A DNA stretch of 64,000 nt from Neolewinella aquimaris (GTDB taxonomy: Bacteria > Bacteroidota > Bacteroidia > Chitinophagales > Saprospiraceae), in NCBI RefSeq assembly GCF_014197245.1, contig NZ_JACIFF010000006.1, positions 288,973 to 352,972 of the forward strand, in the 5' to 3' direction. Positions 42,155 to 54,035 of this stretch are shown here, piece by piece; positions within the stretch are counted from its first letter, which is position 1, and each line of letters opens with the position of its first letter. The notes under the pieces are model-generated. The model searched no databases, was not told where the DNA came from, and worked only from the letters and a program-made list of their open reading frames with translations. Position numbers and translations under genes: made by a program.

Positions 42155-44620
42155 ATGAAAACACTCTTACTTCTTCTCTGCCTTTGCACGACCTCCCTCC
42201 TCGCGCAGTTCCCCGGCGCCGGCGGTCCGCCCGCGATCAAGGGCACCATCAAGGGCACCGTCACCGACGCCCAGACCGGCGACCCCGTCGAGTATGCAAC
42301 CATCGTCCTGCTGGCCGCCGACGGAGCAACCCAGATCAACGGTACCCTTACCGAGCCCGACGGAAGCTTCAAACTGACCGACATTCCCGTAGGGGAGTAC
42401 CAGATCAAAGCCTCCTTCATCGGCTACACGGAGCAAACTGTCGCCGAGGTGAAGACCACCAAGAAAAGCCCCGACCTCGAGCTTGCCCCCATCGCCCTGG
42501 CCAACGACGCCGTCATGCTCGAAGGCATCGAAGTCACCGGCGAGGCCAGCCTGATCGAAAACCGCATCGACAAACTTGTCTACAACGCCGAGAAGGACGC
42601 TACCAACCAGGGTGGCGATGCCAGCGACGTACTGCGCAAGGTACCCCTGCTGAGCGTCGACCTCGAAGGAAACGTCAGCCTGCGCGGCTCCTCCAACCTC
42701 CGCATCCTCATCAACGGCCGCCCGTCGACGATCTTCGCCACCAGCGTAGCCGATGCCCTCAAAAGCATCCCCTCCGACCAGATCAAATCGGTAGAGGTGA
42801 TCACCACCCCCTCGGCCCGCTACGACGGCGAGGGCTCGGGCGGCATCATCAACATCATCACCAAGAAAAAGGACGCCCAGGGCTTCACCGGCACCGTCAA
42901 CTCCAGCCTCGGCACCCGCCAGAACAACTTCGGCCTGAACGTCAACGCCCTCGTCGGCCGCTTCGGCATCAACGGCGGCGTCAACGGCTTCTGGAGCTGG
43001 AAACGGGACGCGCTCATCGACTTCCGCCGCACTGACTTCGGCACCAGCGGACCCATCCGCCAGCTGACCCAGAGTGGGGTAAATGAATCCGGCTTTTTCG
43101 GCGCCAACGGCAACGTCGGGGCCTTCTACGATTTCAACGCTTACAACAGCCTCAACCTGAGCGGCCGCTACAACCGTTTCGCCCGCAGCGGCGAGGGCAT
43201 CACGACCGGCCTGATCGACACCTACGGCGAGGGCGACAACGTCAGCTTCTCCCGCTTCAACGACAGCGAAAATGCCAACAGCGGATTCGACGGCACCCTC
43301 GACTACCGCCGCACCTTCCCCGATCAGCCCGATCGCGAACTCATCCTCGCCTTCCAGGTCAGCGGACAGGACAGCCGCACCGACAACATCGTCGACCAGA
43401 CCGGCGAGCTGCCCATCTACCAGCGCGATCTCATCAACACCAACGACGGCCTCAACCTGGAGTACACCGGCCAGCTCGATTACGTCCACCCCGCCGGCGA
43501 GAAATTAAAGGTCGAGACCGGAGTAAAGACGGTCATCCGCCGCATCGACAGCGACTACCGCACCCAGGTAAAACCAAACGACGGCGGCACCTTCACGGAC
43601 TCGCCCCAACTGACCGACCTCTTCCTCTACGACCAGGACGTCTACGCCGCCTACCTCAGCGCCAACTGGACCGTTAACGACAACTGGGGACTCGTCGCCG
43701 GCGCCCGCTACGAAGCTACCGAGATCGGCGGAGAGTTCCGCAGCGAGAATCCCAGCTTCGAGAACAGCTACCAAAACTTCCTGCCCAGCATCATCCTGAG
43801 CAGAAAGCTCAGCCAGTTCAGCAACCTCAAGGGCAGCTACAACCAGCGCATCCAGCGGCCAAGTCTTTTCTACATCAACCCCTTCACGGCCATCTCCGAT
43901 CCCAACTCCCTCCAGATTGGTAATCCTGACCTTCAGCCCGAAGTGGTCGACCAGTACGAACTGGCCTACAATACCTACATCAAGGGGGTGGTCATCAACG
44001 CCTCCGTCTACTACCGCGGCACCAAGGACCTCATCGAGAGCTTCCTGACCATCGACGACGACGGCGTCGCCAGCACGACCACCTTCCTCAACATCGGCAG
44101 CAGCGACACCTACGGCACCAACTTTTTCACCTCCTTCACGCTCTGGAAGAAGCTGCAACTCCGCGCCAGCATCAACTACGGTCGCTACAACGGAACGGGC
44201 TTCGTCGGCGGCGAGCAACTGGAACGTTCGGCCGACCTCATCAGCGGCAACGGCGGCGGCAGCTACAAATTCAGCGACAAACTGCGGGCTGATTTCTTCG
44301 TCTTCGGCCGCGGACCCCAGCAGACCCTCCAGGGCAGCAACCCGAGCTTCAGCATCTACGGCGTGGGCCTCAACTACGACCTCAGCGAACGCACCTCCGT
44401 CGGCCTCCGCATCATCACCCCCTTCAGTGAAGACAAGGTGTTTGCTTCCAGCCTCCGCGGAGACGATTTCGAACAGGAAAGCTCCTTCACGATCCCCTTC
44501 CGCAGCTTCGGCGTCAACTTCAGCCACAAGTTCGGAGCCATCGACTTCAAAGCCCAGAACCGCCGCAGCCGCGTGCGCAACGACGACCAGAAGGAAGGGG
44601 AGGGGAATCAGCAGTTTTAA
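42155..44620 (+). CDS. TonB-receptor-like outer-membrane beta-barrel protein with N-terminal carboxypeptidase-like domain
   Basis: Outer-membrane protein of 821 residues. Signal peptide MKTLLLLLCLCTTSLLAQ, then a carboxypeptidase-regulatory-like domain (GTVTDAQTGDPVEYATIVL, about 30-110), a plug-like region (GGDASDVLRKVPLLSVD, LRILINGRPSTIF, SVEVITTPSARYDGEGSGGIINI) and a long barrel with alternating aromatic strands. This fits the outer-membrane beta-barrel family 3 found in Bacteroidota, whose substrates are mostly unknown. It is a single gene; its stop lies in an AT-rich repeat shared with the convergent protease. Confidence 0.9.
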   Translation: MKTLLLLLCLCTTSLLAQFPGAGGPPAIKGTIKGTVTDAQTGDPVEYATIVLLAADGATQINGTLTEPDGSFKLTDIPVGEYQIKASFIGYTEQTVAEVKTTKKSPDLELAPIALANDAVMLEGIEVTGEASLIENRIDKLVYNAEKDATNQGGDASDVLRKVPLLSVDLEGNVSLRGSSNLRILINGRPSTIFATSVADALKSIPSDQIKSVEVITTPSARYDGEGSGGIINIITKKKDAQGFTGTVNSSLGTRQNNFGLNVNALVGRFGINGGVNGFWSWKRDALIDFRRTDFGTSGPIRQLTQSGVNESGFFGANGNVGAFYDFNAYNSLNLSGRYNRFARSGEGITTGLIDTYGEGDNVSFSRFNDSENANSGFDGTLDYRRTFPDQPDRELILAFQVSGQDSRTDNIVDQTGELPIYQRDLINTNDGLNLEYTGQLDYVHPAGEKLKVETGVKTVIRRIDSDYRTQVKPNDGGTFTDSPQLTDLFLYDQDVYAAYLSANWTVNDNWGLVAGARYEATEIGGEFRSENPSFENSYQNFLPSIILSRKLSQFSNLKGSYNQRIQRPSLFYINPFTAISDPNSLQIGNPDLQPEVVDQYELAYNTYIKGVVINASVYYRGTKDLIESFLTIDDDGVASTTTFLNIGSSDTYGTNFFTSFTLWKKLQLRASINYGRYNGTGFVGGEQLERSADLISGNGGGSYKFSDKLRADFFVFGRGPQQTLQGSNPSFSIYGVGLNYDLSERTSVGLRIITPFSEDKVFASSLRGDDFEQESSFTIPFRSFGVNFSHKFGAIDFKAQNRRSRVRNDDQKEGEGNQQF

Positions 44621-44643
44621 ATTGAAAATTAGAAATTGGCAAT

Positions 44644-44653
<10 letters not shown>
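44615..44653. repeat. AT-rich dispersed repeat, copy 3
   Basis: Nearly pure A/T, containing TTTTAAATTGAAAATTAG and AATTTAAAATTT. It resembles the reverse of copy 2 apart from a short insertion. It contains the stop codons of both convergent neighbours. Confidence 0.6.
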
Positions 44654-47913
<3,260 letters not shown>

Positions 47914-48091
47914 ATGTTGCGGTAGTTAGGGCTGGGAAAATACAACATTCTCCGTACCGCTATTCGTCGGCAAATTCCGAAATCGTTTGACCTCCCCGCC
48001 AGCTCGGGTTCCGAATTGTACCGCTCCTGCGTTCCCGCCCAACTTTTCCCGCAATTCCGTTTTATAGCCTCTATATCCTGAATCTACGACC

Positions 48092-48601
48092 ATGACCATC
48101 GACGACCACGCCATCGTAACCATGACCTACGAAGTCCGCGACGGCGGCCCCTCGGGTACGCTGCTGGAACGGATGGACGTGAATTACCCATTCAAATTTA
48201 TGTTCGGTACCGGACGAATGCTGCCCGCCTGGGAACGCCGCATTTTCGGCCTGAAGAGCGGTATGGGATTCAGCTTTCTACTCGCTCCCGACGACGCATA
48301 CGGTAAGGTCAGTCCCGATCACGTGCTCGAGGCCCCCATCTCCATTTTTTACAACGAACGCGAACAGATCGAACCGGGATTGCTGGAACGCGGGCAGTAC
48401 ATCACCCTCACCGATTCCAACGGAAAAGCCGTAAACGCGAAGGTCATCGACTGGGACGACAAGATCGTAACCCTCGACGCCAACCACGCCCTGGCCGGTA
48501 AGACGCTGTTCTTCTCAGGTGCCATCCTGAACGTGCGGGAGGCTACCGTCGACGAGTTGGTCCGCAAGCAGTACATCGAAGAGGGTGGGGTGCGCAGCTG
48601 A
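48092..48601 (+). CDS. SlyD-like FKBP-type peptidyl-prolyl isomerase
   Basis: Cytoplasmic prolyl isomerase and chaperone, 169 residues. The FKBP half-domains (MTIDDHAIVTMTYEVRDG, then GMLPAWERRIFGLKSGMGF and APDDAYGKVSPDHV) flank the insert-in-flap domain near ERGQYITLTDSNGKAVNAKV. The E. coli His-rich C-terminal tail is missing, as in most Bacteroidota SlyD proteins. It diverges from the S41 protease. Confidence 0.9.
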   Translation: MTIDDHAIVTMTYEVRDGGPSGTLLERMDVNYPFKFMFGTGRMLPAWERRIFGLKSGMGFSFLLAPDDAYGKVSPDHVLEAPISIFYNEREQIEPGLLERGQYITLTDSNGKAVNAKVIDWDDKIVTLDANHALAGKTLFFSGAILNVREATVDELVRKQYIEEGGVRS

Positions 48602-48635
48602 AAATTTTAAATGTGAAATTTTATATTTAAGATTT
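48600..48635. repeat. AT-rich dispersed repeat, copy 4
   Basis: Contains AAAATTTTAAATGTGAAATTT-like words, between the SlyD gene and the convergent M20 peptidase, at the stop codons of both. Confidence 0.55.
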
Positions 48636-50012
48636 CCTGGCTGCGTAGGCCTTGAAGAACGCCGGTACCGTCTCGATCCCCTTGTAGAAGTTCCACAGTC
48701 CGAAGTGCTCGTTGGGGCTGTGCAGTCCGTCGGTATCGAAGCCGAAGCCCATCAGGATGGTCTCTACTTCCAGTACTTCTTTAAATTGGGCGACGATGGG
48801 AATGGAGCCTCCCTCGTACATCGGTACGGGCGTTTCTCCGAACGTCTGCTGAATGGCCTCCTCGGCCGCTTTGTACTCCGGCGTATCCGTGGGAGTCACG
48901 TACGGGTTGCCGCCGTGGTGGGGGATCACCTCGACCTTAACGGATTCCGGAGCGATGCTTTTGAAGTGATCGGAGAAGAGTTTGGTGATCTTCTCGTGAT
49001 CCTGCTTCGACACCAGGCGCATGCTGATCTTGGCGTTGGCTACAGCGGGAATCACCGTTTTTGATCCCTCCCCCGTAAATCCGCCCCAGATGCCGTTAAC
49101 GTCCAGCGTGGGAAGGATGCCGGTGCGCTCGTAGGTGGTGTATCCTTTTTCTCCCTCCAGGCCGAAGACGCCGGGCGAATTCATGTATTCCTGGGCGTCG
49201 AAGGGCGCGTCCTGCATCAGTTTGCGGTCGCGGTCGCTGGGGAAGCGCACGTCGTCGTAGAAGCCGGGGATGGTGATGTGTTTGTTCTCGTCCTTCAGGC
49301 TGGCGATCATCTCGCAGAGTACGTTGATGGGGTTGGCCACCGCTCCGCCGAATAAACCGGAGTGCATATCGGCCCGCGCCGAGCGCACCTTTACGTCGAG
49401 GTAAGTCAGGCCGCGCAGGCCCACCGTCACGCTCGGGTGCTTCTTACTCAGCAGGCTCGTATCGGAGATCAGGATGACGTCCGACTTTAGCTTCTCCTTA
49501 TGCTCTTTGATGAAGGGAACCAGATTGGGACTACCGATCTCCTCCTCCCCCTCGATCATAAACTTGACGTTGCAGGTGAGGCTGTCGGTCTGGATCATCG
49601 CTTCCACGGCCTTGAGGTGGATGAACATTTGTCCCTTATCGTCGGTCGCGCCCCGTGCGAAAATTGCCCCGTCGGGGTGGTTCTCCGTTTTCTTGATCGT
49701 CGGTTCAAAGGGGGGTGTTTCCCATTCGTCGAGCGGATCGGCGGGCTGCACGTCGTAGTGGCCGTAGATGAGGACCGTGGGGGCCTTTTCGTCAACGATC
49801 TTTTCCGCGTACACGATGGGGTGGCCGTCGGTAGGGTAGAGCTCGGCCCGATCGAGCCCGGCCCGCACGAGGTATTCCTGTACCTGTACGGCGCAGTGGT
49901 GGGTATCCTTATCGTGCTCGCGGGCGGTACTGATGCTCGGAATGCGAATCAGTGTTTTGAGCTCTTCAAGAAAGCGGTCGCGGTGTTGGTCGATGTATTG
50001 CTGGGTGGTCAT
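48627..50012 (-). CDS. M20-family dipeptidase/carboxypeptidase
   Basis: Zinc peptidase of 461 residues in the M20 (CNDP/DapE-like) family. Metal ligands are visible in LIYGHYDVQPADP (His, Asp), MIEGEEEIGSPNL (Glu pair) and near GGSIPIVAQF. The dimerisation lid domain follows HEYTGLFGG-type residues in MHSGLFGGAVANP. Likely hydrolyses dipeptides in the cytoplasm. Confidence 0.93.
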   Translation of the reverse strand: MTTQQYIDQHRDRFLEELKTLIRIPSISTAREHDKDTHHCAVQVQEYLVRAGLDRAELYPTDGHPIVYAEKIVDEKAPTVLIYGHYDVQPADPLDEWETPPFEPTIKKTENHPDGAIFARGATDDKGQMFIHLKAVEAMIQTDSLTCNVKFMIEGEEEIGSPNLVPFIKEHKEKLKSDVILISDTSLLSKKHPSVTVGLRGLTYLDVKVRSARADMHSGLFGGAVANPINVLCEMIASLKDENKHITIPGFYDDVRFPSDRDRKLMQDAPFDAQEYMNSPGVFGLEGEKGYTTYERTGILPTLDVNGIWGGFTGEGSKTVIPAVANAKISMRLVSKQDHEKITKLFSDHFKSIAPESVKVEVIPHHGGNPYVTPTDTPEYKAAEEAIQQTFGETPVPMYEGGSIPIVAQFKEVLEVETILMGFGFDTDGLHSPNEHFGLWNFYKGIETVPAFFKAYAARKS

Positions 50013-50121
50013 TCGGTTAAGTTAAGTACAAGGCTGCCTCCCCGATAGCCAAGGGGGCGATCTCCAGTCACAACGAACACCGCGACCCACCAACGAGGTT
50101 GTATCACAAACTCAGCAAACC

Positions 50122-50403
50122 ATGAATATCCGTCGTTTCCTTCCCCTCGTACCCCTTCTGACCCTCCTCACTGCCTGCGGCGAAGACGTCAGTACCGGCG
50201 AAGCCGTTGCCGGCGGCATTGGCATCTGGGCCATCGGCAGCATCCTGGCCCTCATCATCATCGTGCTCGCCGTCCTCGACCTCATCAAGAAGCCCTATCC
50301 CCTGGAGAAAAAACTCATCTGGGGCGCCATTATTTTCTTTGTTCCCTTCCTGGGTGCCCTGCTGTACTTCGTCATCGGCCGCAACAAGGAGTCGGTATTT
50401 TAG
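50122..50403 (+). CDS. Small phospholipase-D-nuclease N-terminal-type membrane protein
   Basis: 93 residues with a lipoprotein-like leader (VPLLTLLTACGEDV), a first helix IGSILALIIIVLAVLDLI and a second helix IIFFVPFLGALLYFVIGRN. The pair resembles the PLDc_N family of small two-helix proteins, function unknown. It overlaps the convergent cdaA by 4 bases. Confidence 0.7.
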   Translation: MNIRRFLPLVPLLTLLTACGEDVSTGEAVAGGIGIWAIGSILALIIIVLAVLDLIKKPYPLEKKLIWGAIIFFVPFLGALLYFVIGRNKESVF

Positions 50404-51197
50404 AGGTACATATCGAGTAACTCCGTAAGCCGCTCCTCCGAGATGCCGCGTTCCAGTACCCCTCCGTAAGCAAAGGAGATCTTACCCGTTTCTTCCGAGA
50501 CGATAAAGCAGGCCACGTCGATCTTCTCCGTTACCCCGACGGCGGCACGGTGACGCAAGCCTACCGCCGTGGGCAATTCGCTGTTCTCGGACACCGGTAG
50601 AATTGCACTGGCTTTCACAATGCGGCGATTGGAGATCAGCACCGCACCATCGTGCAGCGGACTCTCCTTATTAAAAATACTGACCAGCAGCCCGTAACTG
50701 ATGTCGGCATTCAAGTCCGTGCCGCCCGTGATCACGGTGCTCGGATCGGCCTCCTGCGTACAGACGATCAGGGCCCCGGTCCGCTGTCGGGCCATCCGCA
50801 GAAACGCGCGCCGGACTACGGCGGTCTGGGGTGCCTTATCCCGCTCGAACTCCTCCCTGCCCAGCAGACGATTCCAGAAACTGTCCCGTTGCTTGATCGT
50901 GCCGCTGCCGAGGAGGAGCAGAAACCGCCGCACCTCCGGTTGAAAAATAATGATCAGGCTGATGAATCCTACCTGAATAAACTGATTGAGGATGTTGCTC
51001 AGCAGGTCCATTCCCAGGGCCGTAAACGCCTGGTAGCTGAAAAACAAGGCTACGATCCCCACGAAAATGTTCAGCGCGATGCTTCCCCGCAGCAGCCGGT
51101 ACAACCAGTAGATCAGGTACCCTACGATGAGTACATCGAAGACGTCCCAGATGTCTACCGACAAAAAACCGATCTTAAAGAGGAGGGGCAACGACAT
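50400..51197 (-). CDS. cdaA: Diadenylate cyclase CdaA
   Basis: Makes the second messenger c-di-AMP from two ATP. Three N-terminal helices (about 19-36, 41-59, 66-86) anchor the DAC domain, whose catalytic motifs DGA (183-185) and RHR (215-217) are intact. 265 residues, normal length. c-di-AMP typically controls potassium and osmolyte uptake and cell-wall balance. Neighbour OmpH ends 8 bases upstream on the same strand. The usual partners CdaR and GlmM are not next to it. Confidence 0.94.
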   Translation of the reverse strand: MSLPLLFKIGFLSVDIWDVFDVLIVGYLIYWLYRLLRGSIALNIFVGIVALFFSYQAFTALGMDLLSNILNQFIQVGFISLIIIFQPEVRRFLLLLGSGTIKQRDSFWNRLLGREEFERDKAPQTAVVRRAFLRMARQRTGALIVCTQEADPSTVITGGTDLNADISYGLLVSIFNKESPLHDGAVLISNRRIVKASAILPVSENSELPTAVGLRHRAAVGVTEKIDVACFIVSEETGKISFAYGGVLERGISEERLTELLDMYL

Positions 51198-51205
51198 GCG
51201 GTGAT

Positions 51206-51820
51206 CTACTGCAGACTGTCCTGCGAAGCATTAAGCCGTTCGAGCACGAGGTTCGTAATGTCGTACCGGTCGTTGGTGATGAGGACGGCGGAATTCTGAC
51301 CCTGATTGAGAATAAAGTCGTAGTTATTCTCCGCCTGCAACTCCTCGAGCACCGCCTTGACCCGCTCGGAGAACTGCTGCTGTATCCGAAGCTGGTCCTC
51401 CTGAATGCTACCGAGCGCGATTTCGCGCTGCTGCATGATCTCCTGTTCTTTCTTGGCCATCCGCTGCTGCTCGGCCTGAATCTTGTTCGGGGCCAGCAGA
51501 CCCTGCTGTACCTGATTCTGCACCCGCTGCACTTCTTTCTGGAAGGCGGCCACCCGGGCATTGTGGTTCTGCTCCGCCTTGTTGAAGTTTTCTTCCAACC
51601 GCGTCAGCTCATCGGCCACCTGGGTGTACCCGGCCTGCAGGCTGTCTACTTTTACGAATACGATGTTCAGCCCCCCGGTGGACGCTTCTCCCTTTACGGA
51701 GTTGCTAGTGGCAGTTGCGGGGGCCTTATCGGTTGCCCCGGAACGGTCGCAACCAAAAAAGCCCAGGCAGAGCAGAACTAAAGCGGCGCTGGAAAGTATT
51801 CTTGCGAAGTCGGTCATCAC
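51206..51820 (-). CDS. OmpH/Skp-like periplasmic chaperone, predicted lipoprotein
   Basis: 204 residues. The leader VLLCLGFFGCDRSG contains a lipobox Cys. It is followed by a long coiled coil typical of Skp (AGYTQVADELTRLEENFNKA, QREIALGSIQEDQLRIQQQF) and ends in a beta region with FILNQGQNSAVLITND. Skp proteins hold outer-membrane proteins in the periplasm; the lipid anchor is a slight oddity. Promoter box upstream at 51838; cotranscribed with cdaA. Confidence 0.85.
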   Translation of the reverse strand: MMTDFARILSSAALVLLCLGFFGCDRSGATDKAPATATSNSVKGEASTGGLNIVFVKVDSLQAGYTQVADELTRLEENFNKAEQNHNARVAAFQKEVQRVQNQVQQGLLAPNKIQAEQQRMAKKEQEIMQQREIALGSIQEDQLRIQQQFSERVKAVLEELQAENNYDFILNQGQNSAVLITNDRYDITNLVLERLNASQDSLQ

Positions 51821-51837
51821 TCAATCTTGATTTCCCG

Positions 51838-51845
51838 CAAAAGTA
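51838..51845 (-). promoter_or_regulatory. -7 promoter box for ompH-cdaA
   Basis: Minus strand TACTTTTG, exact TAnnTTTG, 17 bases before the ATG at 51820. It lies between the divergent OmpH and DMT-transporter starts. Confidence 0.6.
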
Positions 51846-51854
51846 CGCCTAGTT

Positions 51855-52742
51855 ATGGGACGTGACCGCCTCCTCATCATCCTCGCTTTCTTTACCACGT
51901 ATTTCGTCTGGGGAGCTACCTATCTGGCCAACTACTGGGCGATCGATTCCATCCCGGTGTTCGGAATGGGCGCTACCCGTTTTCTCTTTGCCGGATTTTT
52001 GCTTTACGGCTACACCGTACTAAGGGGAGACCGTACCCTCCCCCGGGGCCGTTACCTCCTCAACTCCGGAATCATCGGTGTGCTCCTGTTGAGCGTCGGT
52101 ACCGGCGCCGTGGTGTGGGCACAGCAGTACATCCCCACCAGTACCACTTCCCTCATTATTGCCTTCGAGCCGCTGGTCGTCATGATGATGATGTGGCTCG
52201 TACTGGACAGTCGCCCCTCAGTGAAAGCCTTCGTTGGCGCCTTCGTCAGCATCTGCGGAATGGCCCTGTTGATCTCCCAGCCCATTGCCATCGGGGGAGC
52301 TGAATCGATCAAGGGGCTCATCGGCATCGTGTCCGGAATGCTCTGCTGGGGAGCAGGAATGCTCCTGCGGCAGCGGCTCGATCTCGGACCCAACCGCGTA
52401 CGTGCCACCGCCATGCAGATGATCGTAGCCGGCCTTTTTCTGGGAATATTCAGTCTCTCCCTCAACGAATGGGACGGCTGGAGCTACACCCAAATCACCG
52501 CCCGCTCCGCTTACTCCTGGCTCTTCCTGGTGGTCTTTGGGTCCATTGCTGCTTTCACCGCGTTCAACTACTTGCTCGGCAAGGTGAGCGCCGATAAGGT
52601 TTCCACCAACACCTACGTCAATCCCGTCGTCGCGGTTATGCTCGGCGGACTCTTCAACGGGGAAGTCATCTCGGCACAGTCGATGGTCGCCGGAGCGGTC
52701 CTACTCGCCGGCGTCTACTTCATCAACTCCGCAAAACACTAG
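51855..52742 (+). CDS. DMT-superfamily transporter (EamA family)
   Basis: Ten-helix inner-membrane permease of 295 residues with two EamA repeats; the first starts with TTYFVWGATYLANYWAI, the second near LLCWGAGMLLRQRL. Probably exports amino acids or similar metabolites. It is close to YedA-like members, but the substrate is not defined. It diverges from ompH with a 34-base gap. Confidence 0.9.
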   Translation: MGRDRLLIILAFFTTYFVWGATYLANYWAIDSIPVFGMGATRFLFAGFLLYGYTVLRGDRTLPRGRYLLNSGIIGVLLLSVGTGAVVWAQQYIPTSTTSLIIAFEPLVVMMMMWLVLDSRPSVKAFVGAFVSICGMALLISQPIAIGGAESIKGLIGIVSGMLCWGAGMLLRQRLDLGPNRVRATAMQMIVAGLFLGIFSLSLNEWDGWSYTQITARSAYSWLFLVVFGSIAAFTAFNYLLGKVSADKVSTNTYVNPVVAVMLGGLFNGEVISAQSMVAGAVLLAGVYFINSAKH

Positions 52743-52838
52743 TCGGCCTCGTCGCCGAACCGGTTCTCCCCTCGTCGGCCGACCGACGCAGGAGGCTCGT
52801 CCGCCGAGTCCACCGAAAAATATCCGGGCGCAAAATTC

Positions 52839-53966
52839 CTACCCCATCCGCCCCTCATAATCCGCATACCCGAAACTCCGCCGCGTAACCACTTCCCCCT
52901 CCGCATCCACCATCAGGATGTCCGGATGCGGAACCCCGTTAAACATGGTAGATTTTACGGTTGTATAGTGCGCCATATCCTCGAACACCAGCGTGTCGCC
53001 CACTCGCGCCGGTTGAGTAAAGAAGTAAGTATCTAAGTAGTCGCCGGCCAGGCAGCTCATGCCACCCAGACGGTACGCGTAGGGGTATCCATCCGCCGCC
53101 TCAGCACTCGCCCCCCGCACCACCGGCCGGTAGGGCATCTCCAGGGTATCCGGCATGTGACAGGTAAAACTCACGTCGAGCATTAGGGTCGCCGACCCGT
53201 AATTGTTCACAATATCCAGCACGGTGCACTGCAAATATCCCGTTTGCCAAATGTGAGCGCTTCCGGGCTCCAGGGTAATTTTCAAATGGGGATAGCGCTG
53301 GCGCAGAGCCTTTAGGGAAGCAACCAACCCCTGTACATCGTAGCCCTCCCGGGTCATGAGGTGACCGCCGCCCAGGTTCAGCCATTCCATTTGCTCCAGG
53401 TAGTGACCGAACTGCGCCCGCGTCCGCTCGATCAGGGTCGCCGTGGCCGCCGCATCGCTCTCGCAGAGGGTATGCACGTGGATTCCCTTCAGTCCTTTCG
53501 GGGGCCGCGTAGGTAAATTAGGAAGGGTTTCACCCAGGCGACCGTGTTTATTGGAGGGGTTGTACAGGTCGGTTTCTACGGGGCTATATTCCGGGTTTAC
53601 CCTGAGCCCTACGCTGGTGCCGAGGTCTTCCCAGGTATTCCGGTACCGCTCCAGTTCGGTCAGGGTATTGAACGTAAGGTGTTCCGCCAAACCCGCAAGT
53701 TCCCGGAATTCCGCGGGCCGATACACCGGAGCATAAACATGGGGCCGCCGCCCGAAGTGTTTCTGGATCAGCATCGCCTCATTGTGACTACTCGCCGTTG
53801 CTCCCGGCAAATACTCCGCAATGGTCGGAAAAGCAGGCCAGTACGCGAAGGCCTTCAGGGCCAGAATGATCTCCACTCCGGCACTCGCCGCTACGTCGGA
53901 CACCAATTCCAGGTTACGGCGCAGTTTATCTTCTTCAATTACAAACGCGGGAGAGGGTAACGGCAT
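52839..53966 (-). CDS. nspC: Carboxynorspermidine/carboxyspermidine decarboxylase
   Basis: PLP-dependent alanine-racemase-fold enzyme of polyamine synthesis, 375 residues. The PLP lysine is in IILALKAFAYW, and LNLGGGHLMTREGYD and CESD match the substrate and dimer sites. The usual EPGEA loop reads EPGSAHIWQTGYL, a Glu-to-Ser change. Start MPLPSPAF at 53966 fits the family N-terminus; an in-frame ATG four codons upstream is possible. The partner dehydrogenase is not in the window. Confidence 0.88.
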   Translation of the reverse strand: MPLPSPAFVIEEDKLRRNLELVSDVAASAGVEIILALKAFAYWPAFPTIAEYLPGATASSHNEAMLIQKHFGRRPHVYAPVYRPAEFRELAGLAEHLTFNTLTELERYRNTWEDLGTSVGLRVNPEYSPVETDLYNPSNKHGRLGETLPNLPTRPPKGLKGIHVHTLCESDAAATATLIERTRAQFGHYLEQMEWLNLGGGHLMTREGYDVQGLVASLKALRQRYPHLKITLEPGSAHIWQTGYLQCTVLDIVNNYGSATLMLDVSFTCHMPDTLEMPYRPVVRGASAEAADGYPYAYRLGGMSCLAGDYLDTYFFTQPARVGDTLVFEDMAHYTTVKSTMFNGVPHPDILMVDAEGEVVTRRSFGYADYEGRMG

Positions 53967-54035
53967 AGGGCATAGCAATTAGAACAGCAAAGAAAAGCTT
54001 ACAGGGCGGGTACGCAGGAGCCACCAACCCACTTC

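Noticed and set aside
52743..52838. Another copy of the REP-like hairpin downstream of the DMT transporter
   Set aside because: CGTCGGCCGACCGACG is palindromic and GC-rich but lacks the AGGGTC and ATCCTTG arms.
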